Assembly (NCBI GenBank): GCA_918797485.1
Contig: CAKKNE010000006.1
Coordinates: 2,418,001-2,482,000 of the forward strand
Length of the DNA: 64,000 bases
Origin: Pelagomonas calceolata
Lineage: Eukaryota; Sar; Pelagophyceae; Pelagomonadales; Pelagomonadaceae
Direction of reading: 5' to 3'
Of this stretch, positions 32,906 through 42,778 are shown in pieces. The position numbers were made by a program, and so were the translations under genes. Within the stretch, counting starts at the first letter, position 1; each line of letters begins with the position of its first letter. A model generated the notes under the pieces. The model did not search any database, was not told where the DNA came from, and was given only the letters and a program-made list of their open reading frames with translations.

Positions 32906-34457
32906 CTATCGCTGGAACCGCCCCCCGAACACGAGGTACCAGAGCGGCGAGGGCTCGGGCGGCGGCGGGTTCTTCAGCGCTTCGACGTCTTCGGCGTAGG
33001 GCTCGCAGATGGCGCGTGCGTACGAAGGAACATGCCGCGTTGCGCGCGTCCCCATCCTATCGTCGCAGAAGAGCTGATTGCGGATGTAGTGGTAGTCGAT
33101 CGAATAACGTGCGAATTCGAGACCCGTCGGCAGCGTTCTCGCAATGACGTCCGCGAGAATGTTCGCGACGAACGGCGGCGCGCCCTGGTTGCCGGCGACG
33201 AAGTCGGGTTCCAGCAAAGTCTTGACCATGGAGTCGCCTTGAACAGTCTTCACTGTTATTGATCGCCGGTCGCCCGTCGACGGCAGCTCGCGCCCGCCGA
33301 CGCCGCCTCGCTGCAGGATCTCGACCCGGCCGCTCGCGACCGCGGTGTCGAGCATCCTCCGCCCCCGCTCGTTCCGTACAGTAACCATGAGTGGTGCGGT
33401 CGTCATCTCGTCCCGCTTGGCATCGAAGGGCGCCCCCATGTACCCTACCACAACGTCCGCAAGACCATTGGTATAATCGAAGCAAGAGAAGCAGCTCGGC
33501 GCGATCGACGGCACACCAATGCTAGGAGGCAAGGTCATGTACGCAGGCTTCACCGTCTCCTCTTCATCAGAGCCTCGGAGGCGCGCGTGGACGCGGAAGT
33601 CGGCCATAAATTCGTAGGCCAGCACGTCGTCGGCGCGCTCCTCTCCGACCCCTGGGAGAGTGGAGACGAATTTTTTCGCGGCCTCGGGAGTGGGGGAGTT
33701 GTCGACGCAGTGCCTGTGCGCAAATCGACCAGTGAGTCAGGTGGCTCGCGTCGATGGCGTAGGAGAGCCGCAAAGTTGATTTGGGCACTGCGCAGTGCGT
33801 TCCTAGGACATACAGCTCGTCGAGGTTCAGCGCCTTCACAGGATCGCCTTTATTGATGCCTCTCAAAGCTTGCACCGAGCACCCGACGCCGCAGAACAGC
33901 AGCCTTTTTATGGACGCGTCGTCCCGCACCTGGTCCAAGATGGCCAACGAGGGACACAGCGACGGCTTGACCCTCCTACCGCGTAACACGTCCTCCTTTG
34001 TACGACACAACACGGGCTCGGGCGAGCCAAAACCATCTTCGGAAGAACCAGCAACAACAACCGCGTCGACCTCGCCCGCTTCCAACCAGGCGAGGGCTAT
34101 TCCAGTGGCAACCCCCGTCCACTGCGCCCCACCGACGTTGCCGCGCGCCAGCAGGATCTCGTCGTGGACCCCAAAATACGCTTCGTCCAAGTTACTGGCA
34201 TCGTAGGCGCGGCTCCGGCCGTGGACCCGCTCCTCGAGCCCTTCGGCCCTTGCCATGCCGTCGCCGATAAACGCGCAACTATCGGTCACGGACGCGATGC
34301 CGACGTCGGTCTTGCACAAACCACAATTGCTGCAGAGGTCCTTGGCCGGGAAGGCCTGGGGCCAGGCGCCGGTTATGGCCCGCGGGGTTGTTGTGGTCGA
34401 GAGGGCCTCGGCTGCGGCGAGCAGGAGGACCGCGGCGGCGGCGTGAAGCTGCGGCAT
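32906..34457 (-). CDS. HCAR: 7-hydroxymethyl chlorophyll a reductase (FrhB family), one introner intron
   Basis: Exons 34457-33799 and 33713-32906 give 488 residues. This iron-sulfur flavoprotein reduces 7-hydroxymethyl chlorophyll a to chlorophyll a in the chlorophyll cycle. Visible are a hydrophobic leader (AAAAVLLLAAAEAL), the Cys set CSNCGLC (near residue 42), FCGVGCSVQAL, then across the junction LGTH|CVDNS, YEFMADFRVH, IAPSCFSCFDYTNGLADVVVGYMG, TVRNERGRRML and GLEFARYSIDYHYIRNQLF. These match plant and algal HCAR closely. The intron falls inside the conserved LGT(N/H)CVDN block; only exact removal at the target duplication restores it. Plastid location is inferred from function and leader. 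Confidence 0.92.
33714..33798 (-). mobile_element. Introner intron in HCAR (85 bp; element 33714-33790, reverse orientation)
   Basis: On the coding strand the intron runs GCACTGCG|CAGTGCCCAAATCAAC ... GATTTGCGCACAG|GCACTGCG. GCACTGCG is a perfect 8-bp target duplication (33791-33798 and 33706-33713). The first copy supplies a GC donor and the element end supplies the AG acceptor, so the mature message reads GGA ACG CAC TGC GTC GAC. The element's plus strand (CTGTGCGCAAATCGACCAGT...) aligns with the left ends of the FkbM and ArfGAP copies. It therefore sits backwards relative to the gene. It holds one core (GCGTCGATGGCG). Confidence 0.93.
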
Positions 34458-34621
34458 TGCTCTGTGAGAGCTCTGCTGCAGTACAAGTTGTCACGCCGTA
34501 CGCGTCTCGAACGTCGATGCAATGCGTGCTGTGTACAACAGCAGCCCTGGGAGCACTAGTTCAGTACGACGGACGGCGCTAAGGTACGCAAATCTCACAC
34601 GCCAAGTTCACGCCAAGTGAG

Positions 34622-34642
34622 CTAGTGCCTTACATTCGCTAG
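34622..34642 (+). promoter_or_regulatory. CTAG-type upstream element (strong copy)
   Basis: CTAGTGCCTTACATTCGCTAG lies 106 bases before the plus-strand gene at 34748, pointing toward it. The divergent HCAR start is 165 bases away. Confidence 0.5.
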
Positions 34643-34747
34643 CCCGAAAATTCTCGAGGCTGCCCCGCGGGGGATTGCGTGGATTATCCAGCGCGGCAGC
34701 CGGCTGCAGCAGCCCAGACGGTAGCCAGGGCGCCCTGACTCACACAC

Positions 34748-35590
34748 ATGGGGTGTAGCGCTTCGAGAAAAGAAGTAGGGGATATTGAACTCATTGTGAC
34801 GGGCGCGGGCAACCTGAGCGGGCGCTACGTGCAGCTTTCCGGCAAATCGTCGTACCAAGGCAAGCCATGGTGGCACAAGGATGGCCGGTTCAACGAAGAC
34901 CACGGCCGACAGGTCTGGTGGAACAAGGGCGAGTGGCGCGTCGGCTCGACGTCGGACCACTGGTGGGCGAATAAGAACCCAGCTCAGCCGCCCGCCTCAG
35001 GCGAGTGGCCGGGCTGGCACCAGAAGAACGCGCTGGGCGGGCCCTACCCGCACTTTGCCATCGCGGTACGCGAGCGGATAGGCGCTGGCGTTATGTCGAC
35101 GGAGGATACAGAGTCGCCACCGGACCAACCCAAGTTTACACGGGGTCGGTCGGGGTTGGGTTGGGTTTACACGGAGTCGGGGACGCAGAAGAGGTGCAAG
35201 CACTGCGGCCAGGCCCGGTCGCGGAGCATGTTCGTCGGGAAGCAATGGAAGAAGCCCCGGCCGACGTGCGTAGACTGCGCTTCGAGGCTGTCGGCGCAGA
35301 ACGCGACCGCCGAGCAGCCACCACCACCTCCGCCGGCGCGGCGCTGGTTCTCGCGCGCGGAGCCTGAGCCCTCGGCACCGAAATTTGAGGAAATGTACAA
35401 CCAGATAGCCGCCTGGTACAACGGGCTGGAAAACGCCGCGTTGCGCGCAAGATGGGGCCCGTTTCCGGACCCCGACGAATTCCAGACGTGGCCCGGCTTC
35501 GTCCGGGTCACTAACGCGTTCCTCGACGCCAGAATTAAAAAAAATAAACAAATAATTAATCAAGGAAGGAATATCCTAAAGAATTATTGA
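34748..35590 (+). CDS. Unrecognised protein with N-myristoylation motif and zinc-ribbon-like Cys pairs
   Basis: This is a 280-residue protein of unknown function. The N terminus MGCSASRKE is a strong myristoylation (Gly2) and palmitoylation (Cys3) signal, so membrane attachment is likely. Residues ~20-75 (LSGRYVQLSGKSSYQGKPWWHKDG...QVWWNKGEWRVGSTSDHWWA) form a Trp/Gly-rich module that resembles short algal surface or scaffold repeats of the G.Y...G...Y.G.P pattern. Residues ~147-180 have two Cys pairs (KRCKHCGQ and PTCVDCAS) suited to one zinc ion. A proline run and a helical tail ending in a Lys/Asn-rich stretch follow. The 3' end is noticeably A-rich. A CTAG-type copy lies upstream. Confidence 0.7.
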   Translation: MGCSASRKEVGDIELIVTGAGNLSGRYVQLSGKSSYQGKPWWHKDGRFNEDHGRQVWWNKGEWRVGSTSDHWWANKNPAQPPASGEWPGWHQKNALGGPYPHFAIAVRERIGAGVMSTEDTESPPDQPKFTRGRSGLGWVYTESGTQKRCKHCGQARSRSMFVGKQWKKPRPTCVDCASRLSAQNATAEQPPPPPPARRWFSRAEPEPSAPKFEEMYNQIAAWYNGLENAALRARWGPFPDPDEFQTWPGFVRVTNAFLDARIKKNKQIINQGRNILKNY

Positions 35591-36058
35591 ACCATGACAA
35601 CTTAATAACCTAAGTAAACATCACTCCTCCACGGGAGCCGGAGCAGGGACCACCTCCCCCACGTCCTCGAGCACGGCCTCGACGTCGCGCGCCGACGACA
35701 CGTAGCGCACCGCGTCGTCGCCGTTGCTTGTTGTGTCGTGTGCTCCTCGTCGCTTGTTGCGTAAACTTGCTAGCGGTCGTAAAGATACTACCCTGCGCCG
35801 GCGCCTCGAGGAACATCGCAGGCAGGTGCGGAAGACTGAGGCGCGACTCGAGGCGGATCGCGCGCGCGTGCGAGAGACCGAAGCGCAGCTCGCGGCGCTG
35901 GCTTCGCAGGCTGAACAGGAGATGAAGGAGGTGGCGTCCGAACCCGAGGCGAGCCTCAGCCTGAGGCTTGGTACGGCGAGCAGGAGCCGATCGTGGAGGG
36001 CGTCGTCGTCGCACCTGAAGCGGAGAGAGGTAGATTAAGAAACAACAGATAGCATTAC
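35591..36058. other. Unresolved stretch with possible small coding exons
   Basis: A plus-strand frame at 35724-36038 (104 codons) encodes a heptad-like charged segment (RRRLEEHRRQVRKTEARLEADR...RETEAQLAALASQAEQEMKEV) typical of a coiled coil. On the minus strand, a frame ending at about 35622 encodes YVSSARDVEAVLEDVGEVVPAPAPVEE, also protein-like. Either could be a small gene or the last exon of one. I cannot decide between them. Confidence 0.35.
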
Positions 36059-38173
36059 TCACTCGACGGCGACCCGCAAATCAGCCACCGCCTTCGCCGC
36101 CCGCGGCTTCACCTCCTCGAGCTTCCAGCGCACCGTGCGATGCCACAATTCATCGTCGAGCACGAGCTCGCCGGACGCGCGCCGCTCCGTCGCGTAGACG
36201 GCGCCCTGCACGGACAGCATGAGCTTCGAGCACTCGCGGCCGGAATAGCCCTCCGTCTTCTTCGCCAGGGCGCGGATGGCCTCCTTCCGATCCAATGCAA
36301 TGCACACGTCCGGCGCCCGGAACCGCTTTAGTATTCGATCTAACAAACGGCCCAGTCTCGTGGAAGGCGCCGGGCGATCGAACGCCATCGCGAAGTATAA
36401 GTGCAGTAACTTTTCGCGCGCGCCCTCGTCCGGCAGCGGGATCTCCACGGCCTCGTCGACGCGATCCAGCACCGCCGCGTCCAGGTCACCGGGTCGATTC
36501 GTCGCGAGCACGAGCATGAAGGTGTACGAGGGATCCGACGTGTGGAAGAGAAACGCGTTCAATGCAGAAATGGCCTCCTCACTTAAATCAGGCCGCCCGC
36601 GATCGCATAAAGCCGCCTCGGCCTCGTCCACGAACAGCAGTAACCCTTTGGGGCTTCGTCGCGCCCAGTTCAGGATGGCATGAATTTCGGTCGACGCAGC
36701 AGCTCCGAGCGGCCCGACGTCGCCGCCGGACATAATAGCCCAATCTAAACCCGAAATCTGGGACAAGCGCCGCGCGACCATCGTCTTGCCCGTTCCTGGG
36801 GGACCGAACAACAGTAAGTGTCGTAGAGGTGCTCGCAGCTTGCGGGCGCCCCTAATAGATTTCGCGAGCTGGTCTAACCTTTTTCCGAGGTCTTCTGGCA
36901 GTATAATGCCGTCGGTGATTTTGGTCGTCTTCTCGACGCCACCTTGCCCGACCGTGACGTCGCCGTCGTGGCCGGGACCTCTCCTGAAGAGTAGGAGCGT
37001 CATGAGGAGCTTCCAGACCAAGCCTAAAGACCAGACCAGCAGCCCGGACATGGAGAACGAACTCTCTCTCACTAAAGCGGGCCGCATCAAATACTGCGTC
37101 AGGAGACGCCTCGCCAACAAAGCAGCTTCCCGCGTCGTAAAGTACCCAGCAGCTAGACCGATCAGCCCGAACACGAACCGTCGTAACCTTTCAGGATGGG
37201 TCTTGAGCGACTCCGCGGCTCTTTGCACCTCCGCGGCGACGGCCGTGATCGCCTCCAGGAGCTTCTGCCGCGTCTCCGCGCCGCGCGCCCGGATCATCCT
37301 GAGAGAAACGTCTTCATTTAATCGCTCCGCCTCTGCTTTTTGTCTTTCCTGTTCTCGCGCCACTTCAACAGCCGTTTCTTCTCTGAGTTTTTCTCTCGCT
37401 TCAGCTACGGTGAACTCGTCGAGGAGCTTCGCGAGCTGCGTCGACCTTCTAAGAGCTTCCAGGATCTTCTCCGCTTCCCTGGTGGCGTTCGCCGCGTCAT
37501 CTAGAGCAATCAAACCTAGTCTATGGTCCATCTCGCTGCGATCGATGGCTAAAGCATCGGCGATGGCGGCCGTCGCATTTCTAGTAGCAAATTCGTAGTC
37601 CGTCACATCGGCGTTCCGCCGCATCCTATGTTCAATATTCGTCAGTCGCGTCCTTAAAGCGGCGGTCTCCTCCTCGGCCAGTTCGCGGATCGGTCGTAAT
37701 CGAGCCGCCGTCGACCAGTTCGCCTGCAACACGTAGTCCTCGACCTCACTTAGCAGGGAAGTCGTCGAGAAGTGCGACTCATTGAGAGGCGCCGAGAGGT
37801 TCACGGCGTCCGGTACTGCACTAGCCAGGTACTGTAAGGTAGCTAAGGCATGCGTAAACACGACAGTCGTATCGACGACGCGCCGCGTCAAGCCGCCTTT
37901 CGCGCCCGGTACCGCTTCTTCTCTCGTTACTACCTCACCATACGGAGCAGCCAGTATCGCTTCCGCGTCTTTGGCTAATACACCATAGTGCACTCGACCC
38001 TGGATGGTATCATGGCTCATCTCGTACTTCTTTATCGGTATTTCCTTGATGAGCGAGACGGATTTTTTCAGATCAATATCATCATTCGTAGAACGGTAGG
38101 CCCACCAGGCGCCGCGCTCGTCGGCTGCCTTTGCTAGGGTGAGGAGCACCAGCCATGCGTGGGGGCAGCCCAT
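36059..38173 (-). CDS. ATAD3: ATAD3-type mitochondrial AAA+ ATPase
   Basis: This is a 704-residue protein. The N-terminal half is a helical/coiled region (ATAD3_N type, e.g. EFTVAEAREKLREETAVEVAREQERQKAEAERLNEDVSLRMI), followed by two hydrophobic segments (RFVFGLIGLAAGYF and LLVWSLGLVWKLLMTLLLF). The AAA domain follows with Walker A GPPGTGKT (~440), MSGGDVGPLGAAASTEIHAILNWA, Walker B LLLFVDEAEA, ALNAFLFHTSDPSYTFMLVLATNRP and DRVDEAVEIPLPDEGAREKLL. These blocks are diagnostic of ATAD3, an inner-membrane ATPase that organises mitochondrial nucleoids and cristae. A hydrophobic start (MGCPHAWLVLLTLAKAADERGAWW) looks like a signal peptide rather than a mitochondrial leader, which is odd for the family. 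Confidence 0.92.
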   Translation of the reverse strand: MGCPHAWLVLLTLAKAADERGAWWAYRSTNDDIDLKKSVSLIKEIPIKKYEMSHDTIQGRVHYGVLAKDAEAILAAPYGEVVTREEAVPGAKGGLTRRVVDTTVVFTHALATLQYLASAVPDAVNLSAPLNESHFSTTSLLSEVEDYVLQANWSTAARLRPIRELAEEETAALRTRLTNIEHRMRRNADVTDYEFATRNATAAIADALAIDRSEMDHRLGLIALDDAANATREAEKILEALRRSTQLAKLLDEFTVAEAREKLREETAVEVAREQERQKAEAERLNEDVSLRMIRARGAETRQKLLEAITAVAAEVQRAAESLKTHPERLRRFVFGLIGLAAGYFTTREAALLARRLLTQYLMRPALVRESSFSMSGLLVWSLGLVWKLLMTLLLFRRGPGHDGDVTVGQGGVEKTTKITDGIILPEDLGKRLDQLAKSIRGARKLRAPLRHLLLFGPPGTGKTMVARRLSQISGLDWAIMSGGDVGPLGAAASTEIHAILNWARRSPKGLLLFVDEAEAALCDRGRPDLSEEAISALNAFLFHTSDPSYTFMLVLATNRPGDLDAAVLDRVDEAVEIPLPDEGAREKLLHLYFAMAFDRPAPSTRLGRLLDRILKRFRAPDVCIALDRKEAIRALAKKTEGYSGRECSKLMLSVQGAVYATERRASGELVLDDELWHRTVRWKLEEVKPRAAKAVADLRVAVE

Positions 38174-38630
38174 GATGGCTCAGGCTGGCGCGGCGCTGCG
38201 GAACGGTCGATCCGCTCGCCTGCAATGCGTCTGCGTGCCCGCGGCGACGGCGTTTCGCGTCGAGCGTCGAGCTCGAGCGTCGAGCGGAATTAAGGTGCGG
38301 GCTGCACCTAGTACCGGTCGGTCGGCGACGCGTGCCATCCCGTGCGCCGCCGAGCGGTGGCTCCCGGTGAGCGGGCCGGGCGAAGCGAGACCACGATTGA
38401 AACATACTAGCCGGCGTTGTGAGAGGCTCGGCGCTGTCGTCTCGCGGCAATTGGCCCGTGTTGGCACCGTCTGCGCGCCGTCTCCGGCGCGCGGACACCC
38501 ACGGGCAGCCTCCGGACGCCGCCGGGCAGCACAGTCTCACCGCGCGGCAGCAAGGCGAGGCAAAGCGCTCGTCTCTGATCTAGCGCCAAAGCCAAAGCGC
38601 TCAGCTGGCCTAGCGCCACAAGCGTAGACC
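38174..38630. other. Divergent intergenic region
   Basis: About 460 bases between divergent genes. Open frames on both strands give Arg/Ala-rich products without pattern. A half-copy of the CTAG element (CATACTAGC at 38403-38411) is the only recurring sequence seen. Confidence 0.4.
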
Positions 38631-39341
38631 ATGGCCCTCGTCATCCGCGACGCCTGGAGCGGCCAGCCGACGCACGCCATCTACGTAAGGCACGCGCACA
38701 TCCTGAAGCCGCTCTTCCACAGCGACCTCAAGCAAGCCTTGTTACATTCCACCTTTAGAAGGGTCATCCTCCGCAATAAACTGGGCATCAAGTTGGATGG
38801 GAGGACCTTCTCGTCATTAATAAGGGAGCTGGACCCGCGCTTCACGGGGTATGTGAAGTATGACTCCTTCGCGAGACACCTGCAGAAGGACTACAAGCTC
38901 GCGAAAGCTCTCGAGTTGCGCTTCGTCTCGGCAGAACAAGCGGGCAAGCCGACCTTCAAGAACGAGATGCGCACGTGGCGCAAGAAGGGCACTGTCAGGA
39001 GAGAAACGGTGGTCTCGAACAACAACCCCAGCTCGTTGGGTGTGGGTGTCACGCAAAGGCGACTAAGGAGAGAGCTCGTGCGGCAGATGTCTGCGCAAGT
39101 CCGGAGGGAGGAGGAGGAGTTCCGGATGATGAGCAAGCAGGAGAAGCGGGACTATCGCGCGAGGCAGCGCGGCGAGCCGATCAAGAAGAAGCGCGAGATG
39201 CTGAGACATGAAAAGACGGAGATCTTTGGCGCGGGCATTTTGATGATACTCCCTACCACTACTCGTCTCCCATCTACCGAAGCGAAGGACGCGTGGTCGA
39301 ACCCCAAGACGAAGCTCACGCTGCGCGGGCGCTTCGACTGA
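38631..39341 (+). CDS. EF-hand-like protein of unknown function
   Basis: This is a 236-residue protein. Residues ~45-95 (GIKLDGRTFSSLIRELDPRFTGYVKYDSFARHLQKDY) have the helix-loop-helix shape of an EF-hand, but the loop DPRFTGYVKYDS lacks the usual acidic residues, so calcium binding is doubtful. The rest is basic and helical (RRLRRELVRQMSAQVRREEEEFRMMSKQEKRDYRARQRGEPIKKKREML) and may bind RNA, a microtubule or a protein partner. The start at 38631 fits the first conserved-looking residues (MALVIRDAWSGQP). No close family is recognised. Confidence 0.7.
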   Translation: MALVIRDAWSGQPTHAIYVRHAHILKPLFHSDLKQALLHSTFRRVILRNKLGIKLDGRTFSSLIRELDPRFTGYVKYDSFARHLQKDYKLAKALELRFVSAEQAGKPTFKNEMRTWRKKGTVRRETVVSNNNPSSLGVGVTQRRLRRELVRQMSAQVRREEEEFRMMSKQEKRDYRARQRGEPIKKKREMLRHEKTEIFGAGILMILPTTTRLPSTEAKDAWSNPKTKLTLRGRFD

Positions 39342-39395
39342 GTTCTAGTCCTCCCTCCTTCCCGGCCGTAAGGGCTCTTTGAAGATAGTTCTCTT

Positions 39396-39415
39396 TTTTC
39401 GCCTAGTATGTAGCA
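39396..39415 (+). promoter_or_regulatory. CTAG-type upstream element (weak copy)
   Basis: CTAGTATGTAGCACGGTAGC matches the left half of the long variant with a worn right half. It lies between two plus-strand genes, 209 bases before the glutamate dehydrogenase start, and points toward it. Confidence 0.3.
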
Positions 39416-39623
39416 CGGTAGCATGGTCCGAGAACAAACAAAGCTTCGCGTGCTTTACAGCAACCGCATTGATTTGCGTTTTGTCACCGTTTAGGTGCTG
39501 ACGCGAGTAGTCAGTTACGTCACTCGCCGCCGAAACGAACACGCCTCGACGCGCACACACAGCGGACGAACAAGTCAGAGCCTCAGTGCCATTTTTAAAA
39601 CCGTGCGAAGCAACCTGCGCAAA

Positions 39624-42600
39624 ATGCTGTTGCAGACGGCGCGCGCGGCCCCGCGCGTGCTGCGGACAGCGCACCGCCACAAAGCGTCCTCGGTTGCCGC
39701 TCTACTGCACCGCGACGACGCCCAGCCACTTGCGAGCTCGGCCCGCCGCGCTGCGTCCTCGGTCGCCGCTCTCCATGACGACGACGAGGCCCAGAAGACG
39801 ATCGCCAAGGTCGTCTCGCGCTACGCGCGCACGCAAGAGCAGCTCGTGCCCTGGTTTCTCGAGCAGATGCCGCGGAGCTACTTCGCGTTGGTCCCGGAGA
39901 GTTCGCAGCTCGCCCACCTCCAGGCGGCCGCGGGGCTGTTTGATCCGGCTCGAGGCTTCGACGTTCTCGATGAGGTCCGCGCGGCGTCGGCGGACGACGG
40001 CACCGTCACTTATTTGACCTCGGGCAACGCGCCGGGCACGCTCGCGCGGCAAGTCCGCACGCTCGCCGGACAAGGAGAACTCACGGGCCTCAAGGTCTTC
40101 ACTTCTCGCGACGAGACGTTGTGTTTGAATGTTTTTAATTTCGACACGGCGGCGCCGGACTCGTGCTTCGAGGCCGAGGATGCGCTCGCGCCGCACTTAC
40201 AATACGCGCGGGCGAAGGGCGGCGAGGGCTTCTGGAGCGAGGCCGCGGTGCGCGCGCACGCCGACAAGTGCTCCTTAGATTATCAACTCGGCACGCGGCC
40301 CGCGCACTGGGCGCGCCAAAGAGCTCTGTTCGAACGCGTGGCAGGGTCGGACGCCGTGGCGGCGCGCGTCGACGCGAGCAACGGCAGCGCTTGGCTGACG
40401 GTGGTGGCGCCGAACACTCTCCCCGCCTCATTCTTGCACAAGGTGCTGAGACTCGTCGCGGCCCACTCCCTGGACGTCAAGCTCGCGGAAATGGACACGG
40501 TCGAGGACTGCCTGATCCTGCGCGTGTTGGTGACCGGCTCGGCGAACTGGACCGACGTCGCCGCGGTTAGTGAACGCCTCAAGTGGCTCGGCGAGACGGC
40601 GCTCGTGCCCCTCTTCGCGAAGGGCGCGCCGACGGCGCGGGACGCGACGTTGCTAGAGGTGCGATACGCGCTTGAGACGCTGGCGCAGCGCACGCTCGGG
40701 TGCTCGCGCGACCGCGTTGCGAAAACTTTGAGAAGCCACGGCGACCTCGCGGACGCCGCCGCCAAGCTTTTGCTGAAGCGGCCCGTCGGTCGCGGCGACG
40801 GCGGCGATGTGAAGGAGCTGCTCGCGAGCGTCGACGCGGTCACTGATGAAGCGGAGAAGGAGGTTCTCGCCGAGGTCGTGCGCCACGCCACGACGTGTCT
40901 ACAAACGAACGTGGGCCGCGCGGACCGGCAGGCGTTAGCTCTCGTCCTCGACCCGAGCACGCTCTCGGACGGGGCCGAGCCCCCGGCGCGCGTCGTCTTC
41001 GTGGCGGGCCGGCGCTTCGACGCCTTCCACGTCAGCATGCGTCCGGTCGCGAGGGGCGGAGTTCGGCTTGTCACCCCCAAAACGCCGGAGGCGCTCGCTC
41101 ATGCCGCTTCTAGACATTATGACGAGTGCCGCGACCTCGCGCAAGCGCAGCAGCTCAAGAACAAGGACATCCCGGAGGGCGGCGCCAAGGCCGTCGTTCT
41201 GGTCGACGCCACGGGCCACGGCGACGACGCATGGGCGGGCCGCGGGCGGGGTGCGTTCCGCGAGTACCTGAACCGCAAGGCCGTGTCCGCCTTCGCCGAC
41301 GCTTTGTTAGATGTGAGCCTCGAGAGCGAAACGCTGCCGTATTTGGGCCCGGACGAGCAGGTCGTCCCGCAAGACATCACGCGCATCGTCGCGAACGCGG
41401 CGCGCCGCGGCCACCCGCGGCCGGAGGCGCTGATGTCCTCGAAGCCCGGCGCGGGCATCAACCACAAGGAGTTCGGCGTCACGAGCGAGGGCGTCGCGGT
41501 GTTTGTGGAGCGGGCGCTGCGCGAGGTCGGGATCGACGCGCGGAAGGACGCCTTTCGGGTCTCGCTCGTCGGTGGGCCCGACGGCGACGTCGCGGGCAAC
41601 TTACTGAAGATCATGCAACGCGACTGGCCGTCGGCGCGCGTCGTCGGCGTGGCGGACGGCAGCGGGTACGCTGAGGATCCCGAAGGTTTAGATGGGAACG
41701 AGCTCCGGCGCTTGGTGGAGGCCTCGGCGCCGATCGCGGCGTTTGATAGCAAGCTGCTAGGGAATCGCGGCACGCTCCGGACGGCGGACGACGGTGACGG
41801 AGCCGCGCTGCGCGATACGATGCACTTCCGCGTGGACGCCGACGTGCTCGTGCCGTGCGGCGGGCGGCCTGGAACCATACACGCGGGCAACGCGCGGGAA
41901 TTTCTCAAACCGGGTGATGATGCCGCGCCGGGTGCGCCGCGGGCCCCGATCTGTGTGGAAATTCGAGCAGGGTCGCGTCGATGGCGTGGAGGTCGACGCG
42001 ACGATTCAGCACGAACGCGCCGTAAATTTGATTTCCGCACAGGCCCCGATCATCGTCGAGGGTGCCAACCTGTTCCTGACGCCCGAGGCGCGCCAGATCC
42101 TCCACAAAGAGGCCGGTGTGCTCGTGGTCAAGGACTCGTCCGCCAACAAGTGCGGCGTCGTGTGCTCTTCCTATGAAATCTTAGCTGCGCACTTATTGTC
42201 CCGGAGCGCGTTCGAGGCGCAGAAGGGGGTCATCGTCGCGGAGGTCCTCGACCGGCTCCGCGCGTTGGCGTCGTTGGAAGCCGACCTGCTGTTCAAGGAG
42301 TACTCGCGCTTCCCGGGCGCGCTGCCCGACTTCTCGCGGCGCATCTCGGAGGCGATCAACCTCGTGGCCGACGCGGTCGGCGCGACGGCGAGCGACGACC
42401 AGGTGGCCGCACTCTTCGCAGAGCTCGCGCCGGAGCACCTGCCGCCGACGCTCGCTCAACTCGCCGTCGCGGCGCCGGAAGCACTGCCGGCCGGCTACGC
42501 GCGCGCCTGCGCGGGGTCTTTCGTGGCGACGAGACTCGTCTACGGCGAGGGCATCACGCACGTCGAGGCGCTCGGCAGTGACCCCGCACGCCTCGCGGCT

Positions 42601-42726
42601 GCCGCGACGACATACGTCGGGGCGCAGCGCGACGTGTCGCAACTCCAAGAGAAGGTGCTCGCTTCCTCCCTCGACGAGGCCGTGAAGACGGACGTCCTCA
42701 AGCTCCTCCGCCCCTCCCTCTCCTGA
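39624..42726 (+). CDS. Large NAD-type glutamate dehydrogenase, mitochondrial, one introner intron
   Basis: Exons 39624-41942 and 42043-42726 give 1000 residues. It interconverts glutamate and 2-oxoglutarate plus ammonium. The long N-terminal region marks the large GDH2-like class rather than the 50-kDa hexameric enzymes. Visible blocks are LKNKDIPEGGAKAVVL (catalytic Lys), LGPDEQVVPQDI, SSKPGAGINHKEFGVTSEGV, the Rossmann VSLVGGPDGDVAGNLLKIM, and across the junction AP|IIVEGANLFLTPEARQIL. The Arg-rich start (MLLQTARAAPRVLRTAHRH) suits mitochondrial import; the frame is open 43 codons further upstream. The intron interrupts the conserved IIVEGANLF block, and exact removal restores it. Stop is 52 bases from the convergent lipase stop. 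Confidence 0.9.
41943..42042 (+). mobile_element. Introner intron in glutamate dehydrogenase (100 bp; element 41951-42042)
   Basis: The target duplication GCCCCGAT is perfect (41943-41950 and 42043-42050). The element begins CTGTGTGGAAATTCGAG and ends AAATTTGATTTCCGCACAG. It has one core (GCGTCGATGGCGTGGAGG) and a GTCGACGCGAC arm. The donor is the GC of the first duplication copy and the acceptor the element's CACAG. Splicing gives CGG|GCC CCG ATC ATC GTC GAG. A GT donor four bases into the element would also keep frame but would add four codons inside a conserved block, so the GC donor is preferred. Confidence 0.93.
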
Positions 42727-42778
42727 TTCGTGTTGTCGTGGAAGCCTGTACGACTGTCAATATATTTACAACAAAAAA

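Noticed and set aside
32906-33625. A separate gene for the C-terminal half of HCAR, or a broken HCAR pseudogene
   Set aside because: The frame change is explained by an 85-bp introner, and exact excision restores the conserved block.
38139-38627. A plus-strand frame in the ATAD3 divergent region
   Set aside because: It is Ala/Arg-rich, overlaps the ATAD3 start antisense and has no conserved feature. More likely promoter DNA.
41951-41960. The GT inside the introner end (CTGT|GTGG) as the 5' splice site
   Set aside because: It keeps frame in GDH but would add four residues to an invariant block. At the HCAR copy the same position is GC, and its other GT would shift frame. The GC in the duplicated host sequence explains all three intact copies.
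41794-42726. A separate second gene for the C-terminal part of glutamate dehydrogenase
   Set aside because: The frame change coincides with an introner having a perfect duplication; the two parts join into one enzyme by splicing.
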